DNA of 39,364 bases from an uncultured Collinsella sp. (GCA_902494565.1 CABUTN010000015.1:1-39364); one strand, 5' to 3'; positions 7,053-16,423 are shown, numbered from the stretch's first letter. Notes: generated by a model from the letters alone, not told the origin. Made by a program: numbers and translations.

Positions 7053-8081
7053 TTAGTTATGTTTAGTGAGCTCGAGCACGCTGTCCTTAACGATAAGCGC
7101 CGGCTCCAGAACGACCTCTTCGGCACGTCTACCGCCCCTGCCGGCAAGACGCTTGGACATGCAGCCAAAAGCATGCTCCGCAAGGACACCAGGATCCTGC
7201 TCGATCGCGGTCAGCGCCGGCTCAAAGAGAACGTCGGCCGCCGAGTTGTCATAGCTCACCACCGAGATATCGTCCGGGATGCCCTCACCCATCTCGTGCA
7301 GGCGCTTGAGCAAACCGAGGGCAATGTTATCCGAGCTTGCGAACACGGCGGTGGCGTCGGTTGCGAGCACCGCCTCCGAGGCCTCGTAGGCACTCGGAAT
7401 GTAGTACTCGCTCTCAAACTCCAAACGCGCGTCAATCGGCAGGCCAACCTCGCGCAGCGCGCGCTCATAGCCGGCAAGTCGCTTGCGGCCCGTATTGGAA
7501 CGGCGCGCGTTAACCAAGCAGGCAATACGACGGTGGCCTTGCTCGATCAAGTAGTGGGTAGCCATGTAGCCACCCATCTCGTGGTCGAACATCACCTTGT
7601 CGCACTCGAGTCCCTCAATGGCACGGTCGACCATAACAGCCGGGATAGGTAGATGGCTGACCTCTTCGCGCAGGGCGCGGTCGTCGGAGAACTCGTCGCC
7701 TACGACCAGGAAGACGCCATCAACGCCGCGCGTCACCAGCTGGCGCAGCAGCTCCAGATCGTCATCGGCGCTTCCGCCCGAGCTGGTAATGAAGAGCGCA
7801 TAGCCGTCCTCGCGGCAGCGCTTTTCCAGGCTACCGGCGAGCGAGGCAAAAAAGCGGCTCTCGATGTTAGGGACGATAAGGCCCAGGGTGCGCGACTCGC
7901 GCATGACCAGGCTGCGCGCGATCTGGTTAGGAACATAGTGGTTGCGCGCCGCGACCTCTTTGATGAGCTTGCGGTTTTCTTCCGAGATGCGACAGGGCCG
8001 ATTATTGAGCACAAGCGAGACCGACGAGGGGGAAAGCCCCACCTCCTGGGCGATCTGCTTGAGGGTGACTTTGTTGGCCAT
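7053..8081 (-). CDS. LacI-family transcriptional regulator
   Basis: This 342-residue protein has a LacI helix-turn-helix at residues 4-28 (VTLKQIAQEVGLSPSSVSLVLNN), a hinge helix ending QIARSLVMRESRTLG, and a periplasmic-binding-protein-like effector core (LGLIVPNIESRFFASLAGSLE, then AVFASSDNIALGLLKRLHE and DISVVSYDNS). It probably represses xfp through the two AAAACGTTTT sites about 100-130 bp beyond its 3' end. A degenerate site near 8143-8157 may allow autoregulation. The ligand is unknown; regulators of central sugar metabolism in this family often sense sugar phosphates. Confidence 0.93.
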   Translation of the reverse strand: MANKVTLKQIAQEVGLSPSSVSLVLNNRPCRISEENRKLIKEVAARNHYVPNQIARSLVMRESRTLGLIVPNIESRFFASLAGSLEKRCREDGYALFITSSGGSADDDLELLRQLVTRGVDGVFLVVGDEFSDDRALREEVSHLPIPAVMVDRAIEGLECDKVMFDHEMGGYMATHYLIEQGHRRIACLVNARRSNTGRKRLAGYERALREVGLPIDARLEFESEYYIPSAYEASEAVLATDATAVFASSDNIALGLLKRLHEMGEGIPDDISVVSYDNSAADVLFEPALTAIEQDPGVLAEHAFGCMSKRLAGRGGRRAEEVVLEPALIVKDSVLELTKHN

Positions 8082-8142
8082 CTCGCTCCTTCCGGGTTTA
8101 CGCGCAATCTCTTGAAAGTATAGCGACTACCCCTCTACCTCG

Positions 8143-8157
8143 GTGATAAACACTTTA
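8143..8157 (-). promoter_or_regulatory. Possible autoregulatory LacI-type half-palindrome
   Basis: Read on the minus strand, GGTAAAGTGTTTATC resembles the xfp operator GGTAAAACGTTTTTT, but the centre is GT rather than CG. A minus-strand TATACT at 8120-8115 lies just downstream as a candidate -10 box for the regulator gene. Confidence 0.3.
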
Positions 8158-8264
8158 CCAATCCGGTAGACGGCTGTTTTATCGCCGCCAGCGCACCAAA
8201 TCCGTCCGGGTGGGGTATATTGCAATCGATTGATGACAACGACCACCAAAAGGCGGATATTCGT

Positions 8265-9227
8265 ATGCACGAGAACGACTTTTTTAACGAGGACCTGCTG
8301 TGCGCGCTTGCTGGCGTTGCCGGCGAGGACAACGTACTGATGAGCGAGCCCATGCGCGAGCACACCACGTTTAAGATCGGCGGCCCGGCCGACGTCTTTG
8401 TCACGCCCGATACCGAGCAGGGCCTCGTCGCCACGCTCGATACCTGCTATCGCTGCGATCTGCCCCTCACCATCGTGGGCAACGGCTCCGACCTACTCGT
8501 CGGCGACAAGGGCATCCGCGGCGTCGTCGTGGCGCTGGGCGAAGGCCTCTCCGACATTACGATCGACGGCACGCACGTCACGGCGGCAGCCGGCGCGCTG
8601 CTTTCCGATGTCGCAGCCGCGGCAGCCGAGGCCGGTCTCACCGGCATGGAGCCCATCTCGGGCATCCCCGGATCGGTCGGCGGCGCCTGCTACATGAACG
8701 CCGGTGCCTACGGTGCCTGCATGGCCGATGTGCTGGAGTCCGTGCGCGTCTACAAACCCGCTCGCCAGCTCGACGACGGCACCCGCGGCAGCGGCAATAT
8801 CATCGAGTTCGATGTCGACGAGCTCAACCTGGGTTATCGAAAGAGCCGCATCGCCGATGACGGCTTTATCGTGCTTTCGGCCACCTTCAATCTCGCCCCG
8901 GGCAACGCCGCGATGATCAAGGCCGACATGGACGACTACCGCCAGCGCCGCGAGGACAAGCAGCCGCTCGACATGCCGAGCGCCGGCTCCACTTTCAAGC
9001 GCCCCAAGGGTTACTTTGCCGGCAAACTCATCATGGATGCCGGCCTGCGAGGACACGCCGTTGGCGGCGCGCAGGTGAGCGAGAAGCACTGCGGCTTCAT
9101 CGTCAACGCCGACCACGCCACCGCCGCCGATGTCGACGAACTCATCCGCCACATCCAGGCAACCGTCAAAGACCAATTCAACGTAGACCTAGAACCCGAA
9201 GTCCACCGAGTCGGCGAATTCCTCTAA
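8265..9227 (+). CDS. murB: UDP-N-acetylenolpyruvoylglucosamine reductase
   Basis: This FAD flavoenzyme uses NADPH to reduce UDP-GlcNAc-enolpyruvate to UDP-MurNAc, the second committed step of peptidoglycan precursor synthesis in the cytoplasm. I chose the ATG at 8265 (MHENDFFNED), preceded by AAGGCGG; an upstream in-frame TTG at 8220 is less likely. The protein is 320 residues. Visible motifs are HTTFKIGGPADVF, the FAD-binding GNGSDLLVGD, GIPGSVGGACYMNAGAYG, LGYRKSRI, SAGSTFKRP with the catalytic-type Ser, and a final EPEVHRVGEF with the catalytic Glu. It is transcribed alone, divergent from the LacI gene and convergent with the hydrolase gene. Confidence 0.97.
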   Translation: MHENDFFNEDLLCALAGVAGEDNVLMSEPMREHTTFKIGGPADVFVTPDTEQGLVATLDTCYRCDLPLTIVGNGSDLLVGDKGIRGVVVALGEGLSDITIDGTHVTAAAGALLSDVAAAAAEAGLTGMEPISGIPGSVGGACYMNAGAYGACMADVLESVRVYKPARQLDDGTRGSGNIIEFDVDELNLGYRKSRIADDGFIVLSATFNLAPGNAAMIKADMDDYRQRREDKQPLDMPSAGSTFKRPKGYFAGKLIMDAGLRGHAVGGAQVSEKHCGFIVNADHATAADVDELIRHIQATVKDQFNVDLEPEVHRVGEFL

Positions 9228-9253
9228 AAAAGAAGGCCCCGAAAGGGGCCTTC
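9226..9253. terminator. Bidirectional terminator between murB and the hydrolase gene
   Basis: A 9 bp stem (9232-9240 with 9245-9253) has a GAAA tetraloop. On the minus strand it is followed by six Ts, so it is a strong intrinsic terminator for leftward transcripts. For murB the downstream sequence is only AT-rich. Confidence 0.85.
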
Positions 9254-9305
9254 GCCATATTTATTCAGATAACCCAGTCCGGTGCGTCGCGCCCCGAACC
9301 CGAGA

Positions 9306-9441
9306 GGGCCGCGTGCCCGCCCGCAATATATTTGATTGATCGCGAGTTCCGCACGCAAAGAAGGCCACTTAATGTGGCCTTCGTCTTGCGCAGGACTGCC
9401 CGAGCAGGCAATCAAATATATTGCGGGCGGGCACGCGGCCC
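9306..9441 (+). repeat. Class A palindromic element, copy 1
   Basis: The arms at 9306-9338 and 9409-9441 are perfect 33 bp inverted repeats. They enclose a 70-nt core (9339-9408) that begins ATCGCGAGTTCCGCACG and ends near GAGCAGG. The inner hairpin has a 9 bp stem (GAAGGCCAC/GTGGCCTTC) and a TTAAT loop. The distal arm differs entirely from the arms of the other copies. It begins 8 nt after the stop codon of the minus-strand hydrolase gene. The core closely matches the copy at 32166-32300. Confidence 0.92.
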
Positions 9442-9449
9442 AGTCGGCT

Positions 9450-10655
9450 TTACGACAGCGCAATACCGCCAAGCCAGCCCCAGCGCACGCCAGAGCCAGT
9501 ACCATAAAAGCTAATGAACGAATCGAGCGACTTCGATGTAATGGCACCCTCGTTGCTCATAACGATGCCGCCGCCAACGTAGATACCCACATGACCGTAG
9601 ATAAGGCCCGGAGCACCCGTGCCGCTGTGCGAGGAATCGGCCACGATCATGCCCACCTGCAGCGCCGAGCGGTCGGAGCTATAGCACCAGGCGTTAAACA
9701 TGTCGCACGCATTGCCTCCAAAGTAGCCAACGCCGGCGTTACGGAAGACATTGGTGACCCACGCCGCGCACCAGTTCTGACCCGGCGAAGGCGTGGAGTA
9801 GCACGCGTTGACGACAGCCTGCTGCTTGCCCGAGCCGGCATTCTGCTGCGGAGTTCCGGGCGCGTACGATCCACCACCCGAGCTCGAACCACCCGAGTAG
9901 GAATTGTTCTTGTTCGCGGCAGCCGCGGCAGCGGCAGCCTTCCTAGCGGCCTCCTCAGCCTGGGCAGCAGCGAGGATCTCGGAATCGCGCTGAGCCATGA
10001 GCTCCTTGACGTCGTCGGAAAGACCGTTCAGCACGGTCTGGACTTCTTGCTGCTTGGCCTGCATGTCCTGCATCTGGGCAGTCTGCTGGTCCTTGAGCTT
10101 CTCTAAGTCGGCCTTCTGCGACTCGAGCTCGGTCTTTTGCGCATCGAGCTCTTCCTGGATGGTCTGAATGTCCTCGATGGCGTCGCGGTCGCTCTTGTTG
10201 ATCTTCTCAACGTAATGCGCGTTGGCGACGAGTTCCTCAAACGAGCCAGAGGCCAGCAGCAGCGACAGGATGTTCGTGCCGCCGGACTTGTAGCTGGCGG
10301 CCACGCGATCGGAAAGGTCGTTGCGCTTCTTCTTGAGCTCGGCCTTCTTTTCATCGATCTGGGCCTGCGTGTCGTCAATCTTGCCCTGGACATTCTCGAT
10401 GTCGTTGAGGGTCTGGGCATTCTTGTTGGCCAGCGCCGCATACTCATTTGCGATGCTGTCGAGCTGGGCCTGAACCTCGTCGAGCTGGGCCTGGGCGGCA
10501 TTCAGTTTATCGGTGGTTTCTTTGGAAGCCTCCGCCGCATGGGCGCGAGCAGGCAGGCCAAAAAGAACTGCCGCAGAAGCGGCGCCGAACAGGGCCTTGA
10601 GGGCAGTGCGGCGCGAGAGCTCCTGGGAAAGGATGGAATCGCTGTTTGGTGACAT
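9450..10655 (-). CDS. Secreted coiled-coil CHAP/NlpC-like peptidoglycan hydrolase
   Basis: This 401-residue protein was probably exported. It opens with a Tat-like signal (SRRTALKALFGAASAAVLFG, cleavage after ARAHA). A long coiled coil follows, about residues 40-230, rich in Q, E, K and L as in PcsB/CwlO-type cell-separation hydrolases. Then comes an Ala-rich hinge and a Ser/Gly linker (NNSYSGGSSSGGGSY), and a C-terminal Cys/His amidase-peptidase domain. The catalytic Cys is probably C296 in NWCAAWV, and the His is probably H355 in YGHVGIYVGG. It likely cleaves peptidoglycan at division, with the coiled coil acting as an autoinhibitory or docking module. The ATG has CGGAG upstream. It converges on murB. 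Confidence 0.9.
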   Translation of the reverse strand: MSPNSDSILSQELSRRTALKALFGAASAAVLFGLPARAHAAEASKETTDKLNAAQAQLDEVQAQLDSIANEYAALANKNAQTLNDIENVQGKIDDTQAQIDEKKAELKKKRNDLSDRVAASYKSGGTNILSLLLASGSFEELVANAHYVEKINKSDRDAIEDIQTIQEELDAQKTELESQKADLEKLKDQQTAQMQDMQAKQQEVQTVLNGLSDDVKELMAQRDSEILAAAQAEEAARKAAAAAAAANKNNSYSGGSSSGGGSYAPGTPQQNAGSGKQQAVVNACYSTPSPGQNWCAAWVTNVFRNAGVGYFGGNACDMFNAWCYSSDRSALQVGMIVADSSHSGTGAPGLIYGHVGIYVGGGIVMSNEGAITSKSLDSFISFYGTGSGVRWGWLGGIALS

Positions 10656-10921
10656 ATGTACTCCGTTACATGCTTATTTATATGTCGCTCAACTCATACA
10701 TATTAGCGTACATATGGCGCGTCCCAACGATTTCCACGAACGGCAGGAAACTGCAAGGTCAGCGGCTCGTAAGCAAATGCCAAAGATCAGGTTATGCGTA
10801 CGCAAGCTCTTCTATGAGTACGTTAGCACAATCCTCTGCTTTTCCTACAGCGCACGATTTGGGCGTCCCTGCCTGCGCTATACTCCCCTGAAGAAGTGTT
10901 CCTGATTCGATAGGAGACTAC
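10654..10921. promoter_or_regulatory. Divergent control region between the hydrolase gene and galE
   Basis: No gene is visible. CATATGTAC at 10654-10662 is the inverse of GTACATATG at 10710-10718, and two further ATATGT/ACATAT copies lie between them, an AT-rich cluster in front of the hydrolase gene. For galE, TATACT at 10879-10884 is a good -10 box, but no good -35 box can be seen. Confidence 0.45.
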
Positions 10922-11983
10922 ATGTCCAAAGCACTCGACCCCAAAGACACCTGCGTCCTCGTTACCGGTGGCGCCGGCTTTATCGGCTCGCACACCGTCG
11001 TTCAGCTGCTCGAGGGTGGTTACCAGGTCGTCATCGTCGATGATCTCTCCAACTCCAGCGCCGTCGCCGTCGACCGCGTCAAGACCATCGTGGGCGACGA
11101 GGCCGCCAAGAACCTCACCTTCTACGAGGCCAACGTGCTCGACCGCGATGCGATGAACAAGATCTTCGATACCCATCAGATCGACCGCGTCATCCACTTT
11201 GCCGGCTTTAAGGCCGTCGGCGAGTCGGTGAGCAAGCCCGTCGAGTACTATCACAACAACATCGAGAACACCCTGGTGCTCATCGACGTCATGCGCAACC
11301 ATGGCTGCAAGTCCATCATCTTCTCGAGCTCCTCGACCGTCTACGGCGACCCGGACAACCCGCCCGTCACCGAGGAGGATCCTAAGAAGCCCGCGACCAA
11401 CCCCTATGGTTGGACCAAGTGGATGATCGAGCAGATCCTTATGGACGTCCACACCGCCGACCCCGAGTGGGACGTCGTGCTGCTCCGTTACTTCAACCCC
11501 ATCGGCGCTCATCCGTCGGGTCTGATCGGCGAGGACCCCAAGGGCATCCCCAACAACCTGGTGCCCTATGTCGCCCAGGTCGCCGTGGGCAAGCTCGAGG
11601 CCGTTCAGGTCTTTGGCAACGACTACCCCACCCCCGACGGCACCGGCGTGCGCGACTACATCCACGTGTGCGATCTGGCCTCTGGTCACGTTGCCGCCCT
11701 TAACTGGATGAACGGCAAGACCGGCGTCGAGATCTTTAACTTGGGCACCGGCACCGGCACCTCGGTACTCGAGGTCGTCGCCGCCTTCTCCAAGGCTTGT
11801 GGCAAGGAGCTGCCCTACGTGATCCGCGAGCGCCGCGCCGGCGACATCGCTGCCAACTGGTGCGATGCCTCCAAGGCCGAGCGCATGATGGGCTGGAAGG
11901 CCCAGTACGACATCGCGGACATGTGCCGCGATAGCTGGAACTGGCAGAGCCACAACCCCAACGGCTTCGCCGACGCCGAGTAG
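10922..11983 (+). CDS. galE: UDP-glucose 4-epimerase
   Basis: This short-chain dehydrogenase/reductase interconverts UDP-glucose and UDP-galactose through a bound NAD+, serving the Leloir pathway and cell-surface sugar synthesis. The 353 residues match the family. The NAD-binding GGAGFIGSHT is at about 16-25, the active-site SSSSTVYG follows, and the catalytic Tyr/Lys pair is in YGWTK (usually YGKTK or YGRSK). Then RYFNPIGAHPSG and DYIHVCDLASGHV, both typical of GalE. The start ATG has TAGGAG upstream. It is followed by its own terminator, so it is probably monocistronic. Confidence 0.96.
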   Translation: MSKALDPKDTCVLVTGGAGFIGSHTVVQLLEGGYQVVIVDDLSNSSAVAVDRVKTIVGDEAAKNLTFYEANVLDRDAMNKIFDTHQIDRVIHFAGFKAVGESVSKPVEYYHNNIENTLVLIDVMRNHGCKSIIFSSSSTVYGDPDNPPVTEEDPKKPATNPYGWTKWMIEQILMDVHTADPEWDVVLLRYFNPIGAHPSGLIGEDPKGIPNNLVPYVAQVAVGKLEAVQVFGNDYPTPDGTGVRDYIHVCDLASGHVAALNWMNGKTGVEIFNLGTGTGTSVLEVVAAFSKACGKELPYVIRERRAGDIAANWCDASKAERMMGWKAQYDIADMCRDSWNWQSHNPNGFADAE

Positions 11984-12005
11984 CAAAAACCTACATACCG
12001 CTCTT

Positions 12006-12039
12006 GCCCCGATCTCACGTTGTGAGGTCGGGGCTTTTT
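12006..12039 (+). terminator. galE intrinsic terminator
   Basis: A perfect 13 bp stem (12006-12018 with 12022-12034) has a 3-nt loop and five Ts directly after. Confidence 0.92.
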
Positions 12040-12094
12040 CATGGCATGTAACCATTCGCCGAAAATCGACCAACTATTTTATCTTGCCTGTACA

Positions 12095-12118
12095 TGTTTA
12101 AACAACATGTTTTACAAT
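12095..12118 (+). promoter_or_regulatory. malQ control site: TGTTTAAACA palindrome and -10 box
   Basis: TGTTTAAACA (12095-12104) is a perfect palindrome whose core GTTTAAAC fits the GT-N-TA-N-AC pattern of HutC-type GntR operators. TACAAT at 12113-12118 can act as the -10 box. The same core is present twice in the gntR/PTS intergenic region. Confidence 0.5.
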
Positions 12119-12203
12119 AGGCGTATCGAATCAGAACATCGGAGGCGGACTGCACACCCATCGGCAGGCCGACCCCACAACAAGAAGGTTGGTGAGCGCA
12201 TTC

Positions 12204-13709
12204 ATGGAGCGTGCAAGCGGCGTCCTCATGCCCGTCTCATCTCTGCCCGGACCATACGGAATCGGCGGCTTTGGTTGGAATGCCTACGACTTCGTCGATT
12301 TTCTCGCCTCGTGCAAACAACATTACTGGCAGATTCTGCCCCTTACGACGACCAGCTATGGCGATTCGCCCTATCAGTCGTTCTCGGCCCGCGCAGGCAA
12401 CCCCAACTTTATCGACTTTGCCGAGCTTATCGAGGCAGGGTATCTGGAGCAGCGCGATATCGATGGCGTGTACCTGGGTTCTGACCCCAGTAATGTCGAC
12501 TACGGTGCTATCTTTGGCGGCCGCCGTCAGATTCTCGACCGAGCCGCCGAGCGCTTTGCTGCCGACAAGCCGGCCGATTTCGATGACTTTATCCAGGCCA
12601 ACGAGGACTGGCTCATCCCCTACAGTGAGTTCATGACCGTCAAAGAGGAGTGCGGTCTCAAGGCGTTTTGGGAGTGGCCCGCGGAGCTTCGCACCCGCGG
12701 CGAGGCTTCCGCCAAGGTCTGCGCCGACCATCCGGCGCGTATGCTCTACCACCAGATGACGCAGTACTTCTTCGATCGCCAGTGGAGCCGCCTCAAGGCC
12801 TATGCCAACGAGCGCGACATTCTCATCATCGGCGACCTGCCCATCTATGTCTCGCGTGACTCCGTCGAGATGTGGGCGACGCCTGAGCTCTTTAAGATCG
12901 ACGCCGCCGGCAATCCGGTGAGCGTCGCCGGCACGCCGCCCGACCAGTTCTCGGCCACCGGCCAGTACTGGGGCAACCCCATCTACGACTGGGACGCCAT
13001 GGAGTCCGACGGCTTCTCCTGGTGGGAGGGCCGCATTCGCGCCGCCCTCGACATGTACGACGTCATCCGCCTGGATCACTTCCGCGGCTTCGAGGCCTAT
13101 TGGGAGGTGCCGTTCTCCTCACCCGATTCGTCCTACGGTTCGTGGACGCAGGGTCCCGGCCTCAAGTTCTTCAAGACGCTCGAGGAAAAGCTCGGCACGC
13201 TGCCCATCATCGCCGAGGACCTGGGCTTCCTCACCCCCGGCGTCATCGACATGCGCGACAACTCGGGCTTCCCCGGCATGAAGATCCTGCAGTTTGCCTT
13301 TGAGGGCACCAACTCGTACTACCTGCCGCATAACTACATCGCCAACACCGTCGCCTATGTGGGCACCCACGACAACGAGACGGCGCGCGGTTGGTTTGAG
13401 GGAACGGCCACCCCGCGTCAGCGCGAGCAGGCAGCCCTGTACACCCATCAGCAGGCCGGCGAACCCATGGCAGATGCACTCAATCGCACCATCGCCGCCA
13501 GCGTGAGTGACACGTGCATCTACACCATGCAAGACCTGCTCAACTTGGGCAACGAGGCGCGCATCAACACCCCTGCCACGCTGGGCGGCAACTGGACCTG
13601 GCGCATGCTCGACGGCGCCATCACCCGCGAGCTCGAGCACAAACTCACTGACTGGACCGAGACCTACTTCCGCATCCCGTCGGAAGCCGAAATCGAGCTT
13701 CCTCAATAG
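12204..13709 (+). CDS. malQ: 4-alpha-glucanotransferase (amylomaltase)
   Basis: This GH77 enzyme disproportionates maltodextrins, transferring 1,4-glucan segments between chains. It supplies longer glucans to glycogen phosphorylase and releases glucose. The ATG at 12204 (MERASGVLMPVSSLPGPYGIGG) has GGTGAG upstream and gives 501 residues, the normal length. GH77 hallmarks are the opening GVLMPVSSLPGPYGIGGFG, the nucleophile region VIRLDHFRGFEAYW, the acid/base region IAEDLGFLTPGV, and VGTHDNETARGWF. It is followed after about 130 bp by glgP on the same strand, with a hairpin between, so the two probably form a glucan-processing unit. Confidence 0.97.
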   Translation: MERASGVLMPVSSLPGPYGIGGFGWNAYDFVDFLASCKQHYWQILPLTTTSYGDSPYQSFSARAGNPNFIDFAELIEAGYLEQRDIDGVYLGSDPSNVDYGAIFGGRRQILDRAAERFAADKPADFDDFIQANEDWLIPYSEFMTVKEECGLKAFWEWPAELRTRGEASAKVCADHPARMLYHQMTQYFFDRQWSRLKAYANERDILIIGDLPIYVSRDSVEMWATPELFKIDAAGNPVSVAGTPPDQFSATGQYWGNPIYDWDAMESDGFSWWEGRIRAALDMYDVIRLDHFRGFEAYWEVPFSSPDSSYGSWTQGPGLKFFKTLEEKLGTLPIIAEDLGFLTPGVIDMRDNSGFPGMKILQFAFEGTNSYYLPHNYIANTVAYVGTHDNETARGWFEGTATPRQREQAALYTHQQAGEPMADALNRTIAASVSDTCIYTMQDLLNLGNEARINTPATLGGNWTWRMLDGAITRELEHKLTDWTETYFRIPSEAEIELPQ

Positions 13710-13757
13710 GAGCTACCGCGCCCGACCCCTCCCCACCGTGCGGACGCGCTTGCTTTT

Positions 13758-13791
13758 CCCGCGCGAGGCCACCCCAATCCCCTCGCGCGGG
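13758..13791 (+). terminator. Hairpin between malQ and glgP
   Basis: A perfect 11 bp GC-rich stem (13758-13768 with 13781-13791) is followed by CTTCTT. It lies 48 bp after malQ and 46 bp before glgP. It may be a partial terminator or attenuator that lowers glgP expression relative to malQ. Confidence 0.6.
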
Positions 13792-13837
13792 CTTCTTATG
13801 AATTGCAGACATGAAACAACCCATCACAGGAGAAAAC

Positions 13838-16105
13838 ATGCCCCAAATTAACCTCATGGAACTCGCCGAGCAGTCTTTTGGCACCTCGCTCGAGCAGCTC
13901 GACGACCGTCGCATTTACAAGCTGCTGGTCAAACTCGTGCAGGAGCGCTCCGCCGCCTGCCCGCTCAACAACGGCAAGAAAAAGCTCTATTACATTTCCG
14001 CCGAATTTTTGATCGGCAAGCTGCTCATCAACAACATGATCGACCTCGGCATCTACGACGAGGTTAAGGACCAGCTCACCGCCGCAGGCCACGACCTCAA
14101 CTAGATCGAGGAGTTCGAGGTCGAGCCGTCGCTCGGCAACGGCGGCCTGGGCCGCCTGGCCGCGTGCTTCCTGGATTCCATCGCCACGCTGGGCTTGACC
14201 GGCGATGGCGTGGGCCTCAACTATCACTACGGTCTGTTCCGTCAGCGCTTTGTCGACAACCAGCAGAAGGCCGTCCCCGACGAGTGGCTCGGTGAGCAGG
14301 ACATCCTAGTCGACGATGACCGCTCCTACACCGTCGAGTTCGGCGATTTTGCCGTTACTTCCAAGCTCGTCAACATCGATGTGCCCGGTTACGGCCAGCC
14401 CACCAAGAACCGCCTGCGCCTGTTCGACCTGGCGAGCGTCGACGACGGCCTGGTCCCCGGCAGCTCCATCGACTTCGACAAGACCGAGATCGCCAAGAAC
14501 CTCACCCTGTTCCTCTACCCCGACGATTCCGACGAGCAGGGCCGCCTGCTTCGCATCTACCAGGAATACTTCATGGTGAGCAACGCCGCCCAGCTCCTGA
14601 TCGACGAGGCCATCGAGCGCGGCAGCAACCTGCACGATCTGGCCGATTACGCCGTGGTCCAGATTAACGACACGCACCCCACCATGGTCATCCCCGAGCT
14701 CATTCGCTTGCTCACCACCGAGCACGGCATCGAGTTTGACGAGGCCGTGACCATCGTACGCTCCATGGTCGCCTACACTAATCACACGATTCTTGCCGAG
14801 GCGCTCGAGAAGTGGCCGCTCACCAGCCTGAAGAAGGTCTCCCCTGCCATCGCCGACATTATCGTCAAGCTCGATGAGATCGCAAAGGCCGAGCACGACG
14901 ACCCGCGCGTTGCCATCATCGACGAATACGACACCGTCCACATGGCCCACATGGACATCCACTTTGGCTTCTCCATCAACGGCGTCGCCGCACTCCACAC
15001 CAAAATCCTGGAGGACACCGAGCTTCATCCGTTCTACGAGATCTACCCCGAGAAGTTCTCCAATAAGACCAACGGCATCACCTTCCGCCGCTGGATCCAG
15101 GGAGCCAACCCCGCGCTTGCCAGCCTGCTCGACGATGTGATCGGTACCGATTGGCGCAGCGCCGGCGACCTGAGCAAGCTCGCCGACTTCGCCGACGATA
15201 AGAGCATTCTTGAGCGCTTGGCCGCCACCAAGGCCGAAGCCAAAACCATCATGCGCGAGTTTATGGCGCTCGAACAGGGCGTGACGATCCCCTCCAACGC
15301 GATCATCGATGTTCAGGTCAAGCGTATCCACGAGTACAAGCGCCAGCAGATGCTCGCGCTCTACATCATCTGGAAGTACCTCGATATCAAGAACGGCAAC
15401 AGACCTAAGCACCCCGTCACCATCATCTTTGGCGGCAAAGCGGCGCCTGCCTACACTATCGCGCAGGACATCATCCATCTGATTCTGACGCTGTCGCAGT
15501 GGATTGCAAACGACCCCGACGTGGCTCCCTACCTGCAGGTTGTCATGATCGAGAACTACAACGTCACCGCCGCCGAGCGCGTGATCCCCGCCGCTGACAT
15601 CTCCGAGCAGATCAGCCTGGCCTCCAAGGAGGCGAGCGGCACCTCCAACATGAAGTTCATGCTCAACGGCGCCCTAACCCTGTGCACGCTTGACGGCGCC
15701 AACGTGGAGATTGCCGAGCTCGTGGGCGACGAGAACATCTACACCTTTGGTGCCTCGTCCAAACAGGTCGAGCAGCTCTATGCCGACGGCACCTATGACG
15801 CCGGCACGCTCTACCGCAAGCCCGGCATCAAACTGCTGGTGGACTTCATCACCAACCCCGCCTTTATGGCGACCGGCAATGCCGAGCGCCTGCAGCGCCT
15901 GCACGACGACATTAAGGACAAGGACTGGTTTATGGCCCTGCTCGACATTGAGGAGTACATCCAGACCAAGGAGCGCGTGCTGGCCGACTACGAGGACCAG
16001 GACGCCTGGATGCGCAAGGCGCTCATCAATATCGCCAACGCCGGCACCTTCTCGTCTGACCGCACGATTTCCCAGTACAACGACGAGATTTGGCACCTGA
16101 GCTAA
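13838..16105 (+). pseudogene. glgP: Glycogen/maltodextrin phosphorylase interrupted by one in-frame amber codon
   Basis: Without the interruption this would be a 755-codon GT35 phosphorylase, the usual length, releasing glucose-1-phosphate from alpha-1,4-glucans. The ATG at 13838 has AGGAG upstream. Codon 89 is TAG (14102-14104), between AAGHDLN and IEEFEVEPSLGNGGLGRLAAC; the frame is unchanged on both sides. Everything downstream is intact: KRIHEYKRQQM, GGKAAPAYTIAQDI, and the PLP-lysine region EASGTSNMKFML. One base change from a sense codon (for example GAG) explains it. Other readings are readthrough, suppression or a sequencing error. Restart at an internal TTG (14195) would lose the N-terminal ~120 residues. 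No further decay is seen, so any loss is very recent. Confidence 0.85.
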
Positions 16106-16133
16106 TTTCGTTTCCTTTACCCATCCTCTTGAA

Positions 16134-16165
16134 AGCGGAGTCGTGGCAACGCGGCTCCGCTTTTT
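16134..16165 (+). terminator. glgP intrinsic terminator
   Basis: A 10 bp stem with one wobble (16134-16143 with 16152-16161) is followed by TTTTT. Confidence 0.85.
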
Positions 16166-16205
16166 GTGCCCGCACGCTACCCTGTGACCCGACTCGACCG
16201 AAGAA

Positions 16206-16423
16206 TCTCGATCTGTAACAGCTACTCGGTAAAAACGGCCCCAGCTGTTACAGATTGAGACATACCGGCCCCTCCCCTTGGGTTTATCTCAATCTGTAAC
16301 ATCTAGCAGCTGAAATTCACCTTTGGTGTTACAGATTTAGATGAAATGGTCAGCTCAGCGGAACTGTCTCGATCTGTAACATCTAACGTCCGAAATCGGC
16401 CCTACCCGTTACAGATCGAGACA
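16206..16423. repeat. Three tandem CTGTAACA/TGTTACAG hairpins
   Basis: Three inverted-repeat units lie about 80 bp apart: 16206-16223/16243-16260 (18 bp stem), 16286-16301/16327-16342 (16 bp), and 16365-16380/16408-16423 (16 bp, perfect). Each arm carries TCTCRATCTGTAACA or its complement. The spacers, roughly 19-27 nt, share a loose CTA-n-GAAAT-CGGCC pattern, so the units are copies of one small element. They fill the gap between the convergent glgP and ABC operon. No T-tracts are present. I do not recognise a named family. Confidence 0.88.

Noticed and set aside
14195..16105. A separate gene starting at TTG 14195 for the second part of glgP
   Set aside because: It continues the same frame as 13838-14101, has no good ribosome-binding site and lacks the family N-terminus. 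One interrupted gene explains both parts.
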